A stretch of DNA of 64,000 nucleotides from Torymus aiolomorphi (taxonomy: Eukaryota > Arthropoda > Insecta > Hymenoptera > Torymidae): positions 112,455,235 to 112,519,234 of the forward strand of contig CM070874.1 in assembly GCA_036365515.1 (NCBI GenBank), in the 5' to 3' direction. A program made the position numbers and the translations under genes. Positions 11,564 through 24,488 of this stretch are shown here, in pieces; within the stretch, counting starts at the first letter, position 1; each line of letters starts with the position of its first letter. The notes under the pieces were generated by a model. The model saw only the letters and a program-made list of their open reading frames with translations. It was not told the origin of the DNA and ran no database searches.

Positions 11564-14500
11564 ACACATGTTTATTACCAAAACTTTATAATTCTGAGAC
11601 CCTTAAACTTCACCCAATCATCTCTCACTGCGTGTAACTTGTGAAGTAACCCGTCACACGCCTTATCAAGCCATTAATCTAGGTTTTACACTTGTCTCTC
11701 GATGCGATAATTCGCGAACACGCACTGGAATGAAACCGAAGTATGCGCATATCCAAAAGAATCATCGCGCCGATTATTAAGCGCAAAAAGCGCAAAAAAT
11801 CCAATTAAAACGATCCCATAAATAACCCAACCGACAAACTTTTATCAAAATCCTAACGATGCATCTCCCTTACCCTCTCCTCCCCTATATCTTATTAAGG
11901 CACACCAATTCATATATATAAATATATATATACATACTCGCCAAAAGCCCGCGCATCTCCTTACCTTACGCACACAGCCGTGTCCGACCGTATTAATTAG
12001 AGCCATAAAAAAGGCAGCTTTAATATGAGATTATCTCCGCGGAGGCGCGTGCGCCTGGCCCTCTCTCTTTTTTTATTATATCTGCCCTCGCGTGCTCGTG
12101 GCTTGCAACAGTTGGGTTGCGGGAGAGAGAGTGAGAGGAGGACCGCTTGTACCCGTCGGGTGTTCCGGGGGCTTTTATAAATACAAAATATATTTCATTA
12201 AAGTCTCGGTAGTTTTTCAGATTGCTCGCGCGCGCGCGCGCGCGCTGGGCCCTCTCAGGTTACGGCTTTATTATGTTCGGCTGCTGCTGCTGCCGCTGCC
12301 GCGCTCTTCCGAGAGGTATTAAAACGGGGCCCTGAGCGCAGTCGAGCTGCCGCGGTAACGGCGGCGGCTCTCGGGTGTTGCTAATGCGCGTCTTTAAGTG
12401 TAATTTTTCATTTTACAAAGTGATTGCCGACAACGGTGGCAGTAGCGAGGGTGGATGGCAATTGACGATGTTTAAGGTTCAATTTTTTATTAGACGCCTT
12501 TTGGAATGATTTTTGTTAATTTGTTCGTTGTTGTTGTTAATAATTTTAGATTGCATGAAGATAAGTTTAATGCAGTATTCGTTACTAGATTTGACTTTAA
12601 CTTTGAAAAGTATACTCTCATTCAAAGAAGATGATCACCATGATTAATGGCGAAAATTTTTATAGAAATGGACAATTTATACTATAAACTCAACATTTTT
12701 ATAAAGATTCGCACGTATCGTGGAATCGCAACGAATTATATTGATGTTTATTACGAAAAAAAAAATCATTTTCTTTTATGGTGGTGAAAACTATACTATA
12801 AATTTATACGTATTTAATTTTACTTCTTGACAAGTTTGTTTTAATTACCCTGCAACGTAAGTTCTCCTACCGAACGATTTCGGAACTTTTGACCCAAGAT
12901 TTTTTTCTCAATTGACTTATACTTTATAGTTAATGCATTTTTAATAAAAATCAATTTATAACAATAACATGATGCATCTAAATGTATTACTATAGTATAG
13001 TTAAAATGTCACTGTCATCAAATGCAAATACCAAAATAAACTTCAAATTCGTACATATAATTGTCAAGTAAAGGCAGAAGATTGTTCTTAGCCAGAAAGT
13101 TAAGTAAAAACAATAGGTAATTAATGGTCAGCATTTCTACAAGGGTATATAGTTCATATTGACAATAAAATAAAATTAAAAGTTCACCTCAGCAAATACT
13201 CACGTTCGCTACTTTATTTTCTTACACATGCAATTTCGAAAAAAAAAAGAAATGATAACCGCGTTTTTTCAGAACTCGTAACCACAAATCAACCCTCAAT
13301 ATTTAATACCATAATTTAATTACACCGCTCAACAACGTACAACCACTCGCTCACTTCTAAAAATACGCATAGAAAAACATCCTCAACAAATGTCATTTGC
13401 ATATATGGATAATTGTCCGCTCGAATTAGGAGAAAAATTGCTTGCTTAATCCACAAATGTATACCGTATTATACCGCTAAACTATGCATACTCGCGCGCG
13501 CATACTACCTTCCCCGCTAATGAGTGGTGTAACAATGCAAACGGAAAACCCGTTAAACGGCCTGTCTCTGTCCCGCTCGTTCGCAATTTTCTTATCTCCG
13601 TCTGCCTATAAATTAAAATGAAAATCGAAAACACGCCGATGTGTCCACCCCTTTGCAATAATTGTCCGCCTCGCGACATTTTCCTTCTCCATCGTCTATA
13701 TATTTATACATATATATACATCCGCATCAATTTTAAATGCACCACCGCAGCGCGCCCACTCTTCTTCGAAGACCATAAAATATGCATCGCCACGGTAACG
13801 AACTCTTTCCTCCGTTCCCATATCAACTTTTACGCGTGTGATTCTATGTGAACAGGTGACTTTTCTCGAATTCGAGAAAAAGAAAGAAAGAAGAAAAAAA
13901 ACCCCAGCGTGCTATATCTCTCGTTCCGTGTGATTCGTCGGCTATATAATACCACGCGCTCCCCTATTTTTTCCGCATATCGCGTTTAAACTCCCACCAC
14001 AATGGGATCCGAGGGCATTATTAATTCGGTCGCTCAAATAATATCAGGTGCGCACAATAGAGGCCCGTGAAGAGACAGAAAGTCCGTGTGTATGTGTATC
14101 TTCTCGCCTACACACCCACTCGAAACACGTGTTTTGACAGCGTTTTTGGATTTCTCTTTGTTCGCGATATACAATGAGCTTTCTCCGCGAGAGAGCCACT
14201 TTGAATATGAAAAATGTGTAATATGCCTGTGTGTGTACGACCGTATGCTAATAAGCGTCTCCCGGGGATCTCCGAAATTCTGCTGCTCTGTTGTCTGCAC
14301 ACTATACCTAAACGCGGACGGTCACACGAGTGGAGCGATGTTCCGCAGCCGCTCGGAAAATCACTCGAAAATTTGATTCCATTTCACACGTGCTCAAAGC
14401 GTTGTCATAATAATAAGTAACGGCGCGAGCGCGGGCGCATGAGAAAAAATTTTTTTGAGTCTGGCAATTCCAAGGCCAGGTTATACAATGTGTCGGTGTT

Positions 14501-15044
14501 ATAATAATGTGTATAGAGGTATATATACATTATGTTGTAAGTAAATTTTTGGGGCTTTGATTCACGCACGGATTCATTTGTGTATATTATGTACATGAAA
14601 ACGGGTTTTTCGAGCGAGTGTTTGCACAGCTGCAATTAATTTGTGGTAGTTTAGTTTTTAATTAAGTAACTGAGGGAAAAGTGGCGGAATAAACAGGAAA
14701 TGTCGATATTCTTCGATTAATTATATGTATATTTTACGGACACGTGTTAATAAAAAGTGAAAAACAATGTGGCGAACCAGTAGTGGCTTCTTTAAACGCA
14801 TTGGAAGACCGAGAGTATATAAGCCATGCAATTCATCCGTTCGAACGACTCTTTAAGAAGAGTCCGAACTTTGAATACAAGGCTTGCCTTGTTTTTGTTA
14901 GCCCTTCTTGTACAATGTACAATATAGGGACTCAAAAATTTCCGCAAATATTTGCGTGAAAACATTTTTATTTATAAAACATAAAGATAACTTATTGAAG
15001 TAGCGACACTATTAAAGAACATTTCACGTTTCAATCTAATCATA
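11564..15044. other. Intergenic with GC islands
   Basis: GC-rich cores at about 11990-12400 and 13480-14400. The plus strand counts C22:G3 in 11821-11880 and G22:C9 in 12421-12480. A (CG)n tract lies at 12227-12244. No gene, RNA or element with clear ends was recognised. Confidence 0.55.
12227..12244. repeat. (CG)n microsatellite
   Basis: 18 nt of alternating C and G inside a GC island. Prone to Z-DNA. Confidence 0.9.
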
Positions 15045-15059
15045 TGTCCCATATATTGG

Positions 15060-15093
<34 letters not shown>

Positions 15094-15245
15094 TTTAATC
15101 TTTTTTTCTATTGAAAATTGCAATATATGGGAAACACATTGGAAATGGTACAATTGCAGATGTGCCGTCAATATATTGGTAATTGCGGGTCCAATATGTT
15201 TGCAATATATTGCAAATAGGAATTACCAATATATTGGCCACGTAT
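15045..15245. repeat. ATATTGG inverted repeat with (TA)n
   Basis: CCATATATTGGCAATATA near the left and TTACCAATATATTGGCCA near the right, surrounding (TA)n at 15062-15092. Probably a degraded foldback element. Confidence 0.5.
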
Positions 15246-17342
15246 GTCCAATACTAACGATTTTTACGCGGGACACTCAAAGTCAGAATTGTGTTTGATT
15301 AGGTTTGTTTGATGATTAAATGGAAAGTACGCACCTGTATCGCGCGATCCATTCTGATAATAAATATTATTATGTCAATTTGTAATAACCCTGCAATATC
15401 ATGTATTAAATTTTTAACAAAAATTCCGGAATTTATAATAGTTATGATGCTTGAGGATATTCCAACTCATGCAATAAATGAGAAATATACACGGGTATAA
15501 TATTCTTTATTCATCATAAAAAACAGATAAAATTACAAAAATGTTTTATTCACTATAAATTGTACTATTTTTTACATAAAAAAAATAACACATATTTTGT
15601 CATTTTCTGAATATTGTATACATATTTCAGATTTAATATATATATATAATTTACCAAAATGCTGATTCATTGTTTTCTCATAAGCAAATATATATCACGC
15701 ACTGATAAAGTGCTATAAATATCATATTAATTCATGATCTATTTATTGAGTATCAAAATTCATTCGAGATAAGTGTACCTAATGCTCTTTATCCATGTTA
15801 TGATGTTTGTAGCGTACTAGAAAAATTTATTCAAGCTACTCTAAACTATAATATAGCTTACGTGTGAAAAACATGATAAGAAGAAACTACAATAGGCCCC
15901 TAGGGAAAAAATTCTTTGAAACTATTCTAAAAATTTGCACTCTAAAATATTTGAAGCAGATCATTCATATAGAATCATCAAAAAAATGTCCTCCTTATAA
16001 GAACAAACAAACCACGTGTAGATCAAAATTATTTACAAAAACGGATATTTAGACTACTTCTTCAAAAATAAGACATTTACGTAAAGCTACAATGCCATCG
16101 TCAGCAAATTCATCCGGAATTCTCTAAAAATTATAACGTCACTAAAATATCCCATAGCCCTGTCACATCCCCCATCACCATAATCGGCGCAAAAACCCCT
16201 TTTTTCGCATTCACCACCCCATCCTCCGTCTCATTCCTCACAACTCGCCGCTTCGCCTATAATAATCTTATACGAAAAATTCGTAAAATGAATTACTGTG
16301 AGAAACCTTCGCCCCTGCGTCCCCAAAAAGAAAGAGATTTTCCCCATTGTCCCCCTCAACCTCCGACACCAGTAGAAAAGGGACCTCTCAAGTGGGGTAG
16401 TCTTAACTCCGAGCGTCGGGAAAATTTCAAGCGGATTACGTACAATAGCCCGGGACAGGTCAAAAGGTAAGGGTCAGGTTGACGACTTCCCCGGACTGTC
16501 CGGCTCGTTTTGCGCAATACTAATGCGCGCCGCGGGGGTGGCGCGCGGTTGTAGGTACATGGGAATGATATGTGCGTGCTGCGTGTATATATGTATAGGA
16601 ATCAAATGGGTGCGTTAATGCGGCCCATTCGTCATATTTTTCTGCGCCTTTGTTGTTGCGGTGGTGGTAGAGGTAGACGTGTACGCATTAGGGAAATTTG
16701 GTGCAAAGTGCCCCCGCGGGGAGCATTGTTCTTTCTCCGCGCGGGGCGAGGAGGCGAAAGTGAGAGCATTGTTGTGACACACTCGGGTATTCTTATATGC
16801 ACGAGGTGTGCGGGGGCGTTCATTGTTGCCGTGGTAACTGATCTCCGTCTGATTACATTGTAAGTTTCGTGGTTTTTGGGGTAAAGGACCCTCTATTATT
16901 GACAATTATGAGTGGTCTTCGTTTGATTTATACTTTTAAGAAAGCATATACCTATATATATCCCTCTAAAATATTCTATAATATAACGCTACTGTGAGAG
17001 ATACGACGACGTCCAAAGTTAAAAATGAAAGAAAAAAAAAATAAAGAATTCGAAAAAAATGTCTCCCATTTTACTAAGAGATACTTACACTTCTCAGGAA
17101 GGAATCTCCTCGTTACATCAAAGCCCTAGACTCATCCATCTCCAGAAAAATCTTCCAGCGCGTAATGAGCTCCTCTCTCTTCGGTAATACAATCCCGACA
17201 GCTGTAGCTTACGACGCACACCTTCAACTTCTCCTCCTCCTCCTGCCAGCAACACAGCCATCACATCGTCGTCGCAACCCTCGCCCATAGTAAAAATCTC
17301 GCGGCTTTTCGCAACCACCACCATCATCGCCGCGTGCACCTT

Positions 17343-17393
<51 letters not shown>

Positions 17394-19540
17394 CCGCGAA
17401 AAACGTGAAGGAATAAACCTCTCACGCGGCACGCGCCAGAAACTGCGCGCGCGTGCGATAAATATGCTCGAGATAATATACCTCGAGCAGAGGCCCTTCC
17501 GAAAACAATAAAGAGGCTGCGCGCATCGCAGCCCGCACTCTCCGGGAAATCGTCATTATCGGGGCATATCGATGCGCTCGGCGGCGTCTTCGGCCGCGGA
17601 TATATAATGAAGGCAATAAACGAAGAAAGTCCCGCGCGGCAACAGAGAGCGACGGCGGCAGCTCAAGGATATGTATGTATATACATGTATAATACGCGCG
17701 AGAGCTGCTGCACGCGCCGGAGAGGAAAAGGGCAGGTGCGGCTGCTGCTGTTGCTGCGGCGAATCCTTATGGGACACAGCTTGCGCGCGAGACAGAGAAG
17801 AAGAGAGGGAATCTGTTGATACGGATACATTATGCCGGGGGCATTATCGGCGCGTGCGGCTTTTTTTTGGCGCGAATTAAAATGCTAATCTGTCACTCGC
17901 TCGGTCCCTCGCTCGCTAAGGAAATGTCGTTGAGGGCATGGGGGTGCAGGTTATTAGCCCGCGATTTGGAGAATTTAAATTGGAACGGGGGACTCGCGTG
18001 TAAGCGTCTAATTAAGATTTGGTGATTGACGTGGTTTGATATAGTGACTGTGGGTATAAAGCAAAACGTTGACGGAATGTCAATTGAAGGGGATCTAAAA
18101 GAAATCAATTGCCATGGGATGTTATACTTCTGAGTTGCCAAAAGAATATTTCAATTCATAAATAAAAAAAAAAATAAAACGTTGTTACTTTCGCGGTCTT
18201 CTTGTTGGACGCGTAAATGTCTTTGGCAGAGTCGGTGCACAATGAACAGAAAGTGTGCTATACCTATACGACCCTCATAGTCATTTTATGACACGCAGCT
18301 GCTGTAACGTGTGATGCAGTCTTGTCTTTGACGAGTGCCAGGTTGCCTCGGATTATTACAGAAGAAACTCTCAATCACGGTAATGACCTGATTTTTTTAC
18401 CGTATATATAGATTCAATAATATCATATATTATTCTGTATTTATGCTTGAATGTTTCTATTTTCTTAATTTATGCAAATAGGTATATTAACAATATTATA
18501 TTTTGCATTCTTATAAAATATTTGTGGAATAAAGTGTTTTTTTTTTCCTCGTAAGGTAATAACAACTCGGAAAGACGTAAGTATTACGTGTAAAAGATTT
18601 ACACGATAAAAAGAAGTAACGTACGATGTAACACCTGATGAACTCGTCGCGTACGGAGCTCGTTAATAAAAAATATACGCGATAATTTTGGTGTAGTTTT
18701 TTCGCCCCTGATCTGCAAACCGCCTAACAAATCCGAAAGGGGGCAATTTTTTTGAAGGAAACATTATTCATGCATTAAAAAAGTTGATAACTTCATCAGA
18801 AGATCAGGGGCGCGCGAACGTTCGCCGAAGTGAGGGTCTTTTGATAAAAAATTCAAATAAAGTTTCGCAGTAAGGCGGCGAAGTTCAGCAAAGATGTAAT
18901 TATTGCGTCGTGCTCAGCCATTAATTGATCGTTTATTCGCGTTTTCAAAAATTTCTTTTTGATCTTTGCAATATTTAAGTGGCTGAATCACGGTTCAGTG
19001 TTTATTTTTGGCAAAAAAATCTTTTTAATTAAAATGGTCGTCACGCTTTTTTTAAATGCAAACTATATTTTATATGCAGAATTTTAATTACTTCGTTATT
19101 TGATTTTTTACATACTCTAGCTAAATCCATACGCACTGCGCGCGCTCTATGTACTTCTTTTATTAAACATGCTAAGAATAATTTATTCCTTACGAGCCGG
19201 AAATTTTTTTCTTTTAATTTTAATGCATCTTTAAGGTTCTACTGACTATAAGACGAAAATAGTGACAAGTTGTTCAAAATTTGATAGTCATTAAATATCA
19301 TAAATATAAAGAGCTGTGCAAAATTTCAGAGGCTTAACGAAGAATGGTTACGGAATTATTGCAATTTGAATTTAACATTAGCCTTATATGTGAATTTGCA
19401 AAATTAGCAACTAAATTAAAAAAAACATAGATGCCATAGTGTCATAGCTTTGAAAGTTCGTGTAATCGTCAATGTATGTTAGATAAACAAGTACCACTTT
19501 TTTTAATGTCCACTTCGAGAATATTTTCTGAAATATAACA
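15246..19540. other. Intergenic with GC islands
   Basis: AT-rich, then GC-rich cores at about 16400-16860 and 17400-17900. The plus strand counts C24:G5 in 16141-16200 and G15:C8 in 16861-16920. (CT)n lies at 17346-17390. A short inverted repeat CGCCCCTGATCT / AGATCAGGGGCG spans about 18700-18812. Open frames over the islands are low-complexity. Confidence 0.55.
17346..17390. repeat. (CT)n microsatellite
   Basis: 45 nt of CT repeat on the C-rich side of a GC island. Confidence 0.95.
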
Positions 19541-20122
19541 TACACGGATAGAATTTTCCTGTAAAAACTACCGTGAAATTCACGGTAAAAATTACCGTGA
19601 GCATTGTAACTGCGGAACACCCGAACGTTCCGGAACTTTTTATGATGCACACTAGAAAATTTGCCGTGATGTCACGGTAAAAATTTCGGTTTTCAAGAAA
19701 TTAATACTAAATTATTTAATTGCATTGTTTTATGCTTTTTAATTCAATTGTCTCCCAATATTATTTATAATTTTAGTTTTAAACAATATTGTAGTTTGTA
19801 TTTGTCAAAAAACATATAATAATGAATCTATTTTAAATTCAATGATCTAAATATTTATAGGTTATGTGTGTAGCACGTGCCAGTCGACGGCGGCGCGAGC
19901 AGCGCCACCGACGTGTGAGTTTCGATATTCCCTTCATGTCAGGGTAAAATTTGTACAAAAGGGCAGTAAAAATTACCGTGACAGTCCGGCAAAAAATTCC
20001 ATAAATCCCTATAACTTTTATAATACTTTCGATGGAAAATTTATTAAACGCAAAATTTACCGAGTGTCCGGTAAAATTTAACGTACGGATATTAAATTTT
20101 TCTAAGACTGCAGCAATAATTA

Positions 20123-20845
20123 TACACGGAGAGAAATTTTGTAGTGAAAATTACAAATATTCGAGGCAAAATTACCAGTTTCTATGGTAATGGATGGACA
20201 GACTGACAATTTCAAACTTTTTACCAAAGTGCCTTGGTAAAATTTTTTTTTAGTTAATTTAAATTAAAAAAATTAACTTTTTTTATCTATATTAATGGAT
20301 ATATAGTATTTTAATATAGAAATAGAAACAGAAACAAGGATGAAAAAACATTAAACTGAAAAAAATTTTTACGGAAGCGGGATTCGATCCGACGATCTTT
20401 GGGTTGAGAGTCCGACGTTCTACCGACTGCGCCACGGAAGCTGTTACCAACAGTCATTTGAATCGCCGTTATTACTTACTGAAAATATGTGTATTGTTTT
20501 CATTTTAACGTCGCGCACGCCTCTAGTATCAATCTTCTGAAACACAATAATGCGCAGTGCGCATGCGCGAATACACAAATACCAGGTTATTTGGCAAAAT
20601 TTATCAGTTTTCTTAGTAAAAATTCTTAGGTTACCCTGTAAAAATGACTAGATCTCAATTTTTACCAGTGTGTCTGGTAATTTTTATTCCGATAATTTGG
20701 TATTTTTTTTAAGTGGTTATGGTAGTTTTTCCTGGGAAACTTATAAATTGTATTAGAAACCTGGGAATATCACGGCTTTTGACAGTCTATCCATGCACTA
20801 CCAAGGCACCTTGGTAATTTTTACTCTAAAATTTCTCTCCGTGTA
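20123..20845. mobile_element. Nested element with TACACGGAGAGAAATTTT ends
   Basis: 723-bp element with TACACGGAGAGAAATTTT and its complement as termini, similar to the ends of its host element. Subterminal TACCA/TGGTAA motifs recur. It carries a tRNA-like segment. Confidence 0.8.
20371..20442 (-). repeat. tRNA-like (SINE-type) segment
   Basis: The minus strand has an A box TGGCGCAGTCGG (20434-20423) and B box GGATCGAATCC (20390-20380) at tRNA spacing. The acceptor arm does not pair: GCTTCCGT occurs as a direct repeat at both ends instead of a complement. It is a tRNA-derived pol III head or pseudo-tRNA rather than a working tRNA. The anticodon cannot be assigned safely. Confidence 0.65.
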
Positions 20846-21713
20846 GAAAATACGCGTAATAATTTCCAGAAAAATCGGTTGTACCTCGATTGACACGAAT
20901 TTCACGGTAATTTTTCCAGAAAAATTCTATCCGTGTAAAAACTGTGAAATAAGACGTCCCTGGTGGAAACTAACTTCATTATTTGCCTATAATAAATAGC
21001 TAGTTTTAGTGGGACAAAAACTAGCTACTTTTCTTGGATATTTCTGTCTATCGATGAAACATTTTTCCAACATTATTCGACCATTTAATAGATTGAAAAT
21101 AGATGTACACAAGCTTGTTCTTAACTATTTCAAAGGTATTAAAATTGGAGAGAAAAAGAAACTATTGATCATTTTTTTTAGTTAGAAAATGGCTAGTAGA
21201 AGGCTTAATTCTTATGATGAGGAGTGAGAGAGACATAATCTAATAGAAAAAAACCGCTGCCAATACATTGGCACTTAGCTTCCTCAAAATAATGTATTTA
21301 TTCATTTTTTTTAAATTTTTTATCACAATAATTAATTGTATCATACCCAATTTTCTTTATGAATATTCGTAATAAATTAATATATATTTTTCGAAAATTC
21401 ATTCTTGTTACACTTTTTCTCATGCGACAATCCGATATTTTTATAAATCAATTTTTTCAAAATATTATCATATGTTCAATTAGTTTTATTTTAAACCTCA
21501 AATATCTTTCGTCGTAATAATTCGATTTTATTGGACAACGAATTCAGTTTGAAGATATAAAAAAAATATATCTCTCCCAAATTTTAGGACTATTGGTTGA
21601 TTTTCTTAATATTGTTATCGCGTGCACCTTCAACTTTGGGTAATATTTTAAATCCATAATATTTTGAAAACTTAAAAATAAATTCGAACAAATTACCAAA
21701 CTCTGTATTACAT

Positions 21714-22316
21714 ATATGGCCGAATCCATCTCAAATCAGACAGCCCGCGTATGCCTATTTCACCTATCATGTTGAAATAAAAATATTTATGTTCTACTCG
21801 AAAAAATATTTTACACGTGTTTTTTTATTTTTTTGTTTCATCAAAATTTCATGCGTTCAGCGATGCCGAAAAATTCCGAGAAAATTCTTTCATTGAGAAA
21901 AAAAATTTTCAATGTGATTTTCAGACTGCTATTGTTTCAGCAGTTTTTCGAGCTTTTAAACGTGTAACACACAATTTCACTCAGTTTTGAGCCCTCTTTA
22001 ACGGCCTTAATGTCATTTTCAAAAAAATAAAAAATCCACGAGCTATGCACTTTTTACTGAAAAATTCATTTTTAGGGAAGTGCCTTTTTCTCGAAAACCT
22101 CATGTTTTTTCTTGCACAATTTGTGTTGTCGTGATAGAGGACGGTAATGCCTAGCTAGACGTATTTGTGAGATTCGGTACTTTTTCCTGGGATAGCGATC
22201 ACTAATGAGATAACACACAAACAAATTTTTCACGCCTAATGCTTATATATAGTCAATGATATTAGAGTCAATGTAAAGGTATTTGTCTTTGTGTGTATGT
22301 AATATACAGGTACACA
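21714..22316. repeat. Left terminal inverted repeat
   Basis: 603 nt, complementary to 24667-25269 from ATATGGCCG at the outer end to about ATATACAGGTACA at the inner end, with few mismatches. Confidence 0.9.
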
Positions 22317-22459
22317 TAACTATGTATTTATTTGTTATTTGCGTCTTTTTGATTTTTTATTTTTATACCTTTTTTTCATTTGTATACCTATTTTACTACC
22401 TTTGTTTTTCTGCTTCATTGTTCTTAATTCAGTAAGCGGACGATCAGCGGTCTTTGCTG

Positions 22460-23635
22460 TCAAACAATGTATTTTATCGTCACATGTTTTTTAACCCATA
22501 TATGAGTTTTTTGAATTCCAGGATACTTTGGAGTTGTAAGCCAATCAATATTTTTTTCTTTTCTGAATTGTTCTATTTCAGCATCTTGTAAATGTATTAT
22601 TTTAATAGCATCAGTATATTTTTGAACATGTATTGCAAAATCATTTGCGTTTTGAATAGCTTCTTCAAGGGGCTCTCGAAGATTATGCGAAGTAGCATAA
22701 TGCTTTATAAGTCCACCCACACCATCTACAGCTCCTTTGCCGCGCCCAGTAGCAGAGAACAACCATTTTATATCACACGGTGCTCGTTTTAGTTCATCTA
22801 ATTGAAAGCGATTTTTAAAGTGACTCGCAGCGCCGTCTGATACGATGGTAATTTTTTTAATTGAATCACAACAATTTTCTTTCAAGAATTTTATAATTTT
22901 TTGTACTGCTAGCAAAGCATACGCTGAATCATGTTTTCGGTCATCACTTATAACTGCGAAACTTTGTGTCGAATCCCCTTGATAAGAGACTGCTGTGAAA
23001 ATAGAAATTTGATCATTAACCCAATGATTTCCTTGAACAGCTTTATTATGAATCACAGCCCAGTTTTCAGCGAAGTCTATTTGAAGAACTAAATGATGTG
23101 AGTCTTTTTTAGCACTTTCTCTTTCTGTTTTTATAGCTTTGCGTTGTATATTTTTTACATACATGTGAGTACTAACCCTCATGGTCCAAACCGAAAGTTC
23201 ATCTTTAAAAGCAGAAATTGATAGTGTCTTTTTAATCAGGTTTCCATTATCCCACAAAGCATATGTAATTTCTTCTGTGCCTTCTACATCTTGCAGTTTT
23301 AAAACATGAAACGTAATTCCCTTAATCCCTGGACATAGTTTACATTCTTGTAAATAACATAAATCAGATGGCTCAGAACACATTGTTGCATTTATTATTT
23401 GTGACCGACTTTCATCCAACTCTGTGACGTTACTCCCTCTAAAATTAATTAAGCTCGTAAGAAATAAATCATAATTTGCGCAATAGATACAGAGACAAAC
23501 TTCTTTGATGGGGCTAAGTAAGACATACTTTGGTCGCAAACTATAAAATTTCGATTTTCCAATTCTCAATTCTGGATAATCATTTTTAAATACTTTATAC
23601 GTCTCTTTTAAACTTCGAGTAAGAAAACGCTTAAC
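22460..23635 (-). CDS. Transposase-like ORF C (catalytic-core candidate)
   Basis: Open from the heptamer (VKRFLTRSLKETYKVF...) to the stop at 22460, 391 residues, 369 of them after the first near-cognate start at 23569. Numbered from 23569, there is a Cys cluster at 25/27/30 and 64/71/76/79. LQIDFAENWAV holds D165, TIVSDGAASHFKNR holds D245, and ATGRGKGAVDGVGG spans 273-286. Acidic residues in these blocks could form a DDE/D RNase H-like site, but that is inference. In pieces A+B+C the full product would be about 676 residues. Confidence 0.75.
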   Translation of the reverse strand, partial: VKRFLTRSLKETYKVFKNDYPELRIGKSKFYSLRPKYVLLSPIKEVCLCIYCANYDLFLTSLINFRGSNVTELDESRSQIINATMCSEPSDLCYLQECKLCPGIKGITFHVLKLQDVEGTEEITYALWDNGNLIKKTLSISAFKDELSVWTMRVSTHMYVKNIQRKAIKTERESAKKDSHHLVLQIDFAENWAVIHNKAVQGNHWVNDQISIFTAVSYQGDSTQSFAVISDDRKHDSAYALLAVQKIIKFLKENCCDSIKKITIVSDGAASHFKNRFQLDELKRAPCDIKWLFSATGRGKGAVDGVGGLIKHYATSHNLREPLEEAIQNANDFAIHVQKYTDAIKIIHLQDAEIEQFRKEKNIDWLTTPKYPGIQKTHIWVKKHVTIKYIV

Positions 23636-24060
23636 TTTTTTCTCTTTTTTTTATTGTTAACTTTAATTGTAACAACGTCACATTTATTAGGACTTTGTCT
23701 TGAACAATTAAAATCATCATTTAAATAATATTCCATAACAATTTTTTCCATGTTTTCATCAATCGGATGGCCTGAATATGCATCTGGTTCTGAATAAATT
23801 CCTTTTTCTTTAACAACAAGATTTCTCGATTTGTTGATCATATACATTGTTATTTCTGGAAATAAAGATAAAATTTCATGTTTTGTAAAGGATGAAGGTA
23901 GCAAAGTTAGAATTTTTATTTTTTCTGATACCGTAGAACACTTTTGCAAGGCTAGACCAAGATTTTGTATCCATTCTGTACAATGGCATACAGTTGATTC
24001 ATTTGCTGTTATAGAAACGCCATAAACATTGTTCAACTTCACATCAAGGGTATTAGACAA
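23608..24060 (-). CDS. Transposase-like ORF B (middle part)
   Basis: Open from just after the A9 tract with no ATG of its own at the front; the frame begins ..ILSTLSNTLDVKLNN. About 146 residues lie before the A AAA AAG heptamer at 23641-23635. Predicted mostly helical, with GIYSEPDAYSGHPIDENM in the second half. It ends LSVFLLEV shortly after the heptamer. A -1 shift there leads into ORF C. Best read as the middle of one protein, not a separate gene. Confidence 0.65.
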   Translation of the reverse strand: MSNTLDVKLNNVYGVSITANESTVCHCTEWIQNLGLALQKCSTVSEKIKILTLLPSSFTKHEILSLFPEITMYMINKSRNLVVKEKGIYSEPDAYSGHPIDENMEKIVMEYYLNDDFNCSRQSPNKCDVVTIKVNNKKKRKKLSVFLLEV

Positions 24061-24488
24061 TGTTGAAAGTATTTTTTTTTCTTCTTTGTTACGTAATTTT
24101 CAATTGATTTTTCATGTATAAGATTTTTTCTTTTAAGAGGCGATACAGAACCTAAGAAAAATGTACTTATTTCATTATTAAATTCTTCAATGCGTTCTGG
24201 AGTACTTGGTAAAAAATCTTCATCTCTATCAACTACGTTATCGGTAACTTCATTATCCGTTATAAATTCATTGTCAGTACTACTCACCAATTCTAAAGCA
24301 CGATTGTAACAATGTTGACACAGATATGTAGAAGGTGTCAAAGGTAAATGAGGATAGAGGTGCTTCAATGGATGAGCAAGATTCTCAAGTTGTTTTAAAC
24401 GTACGGAACTAGATTTGTAAATAATTTGTTTGTGTTTGTCTAAAAAGTCTGCACATTTGATTCTCTCTGTTGAGTAATATTGAGACAT
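24039..24488 (-). CDS. Transposase-like ORF A (N-terminal part)
   Basis: 149 residues from ATG (MSQYYSTERIKCADF). It has a CQHCYNRAL cysteine pair near residue 57, an acidic middle (TDNEVTDNVVDRDEDF) and a basic end (VTKKKKK). After the lysine run it ends within 10 residues. A -1 shift on the A9 tract at 24080-24072 would continue directly into ORF B. It may be a DNA-binding or zinc-binding N-terminal region. I did not recognise the family. Confidence 0.7.
   Translation of the reverse strand: MSQYYSTERIKCADFLDKHKQIIYKSSSVRLKQLENLAHPLKHLYPHLPLTPSTYLCQHCYNRALELVSSTDNEFITDNEVTDNVVDRDEDFLPSTPERIEEFNNEISTFFLGSVSPLKRKNLIHEKSIENYVTKKKKKYFQHCLIPLM

Larger units (their letters stand above)
19541..20937. 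mobile_element. Element with TACACGGATAGAATTTT ends
   Basis: TACACGGATAGAATTTTCCT at the left and its complement at 20920-20937. ACCGTGAAATTCACGGTAA-type palindromes lie just inside both ends. It is split by the element at 20123-20845. No coding sequence. A related end occurs at 29552. Confidence 0.75.

Noticed and set aside
20371..20442. Functional tRNA gene
   Set aside because: The 5' GCTTCCG cannot pair with the 3' TTCCGTA; the anticodon stem also pairs poorly.
22592..24025. Plus-strand open frames over the transposon
   Set aside because: Antisense shadows of the minus-strand transposase frames, which carry the conserved-looking blocks.
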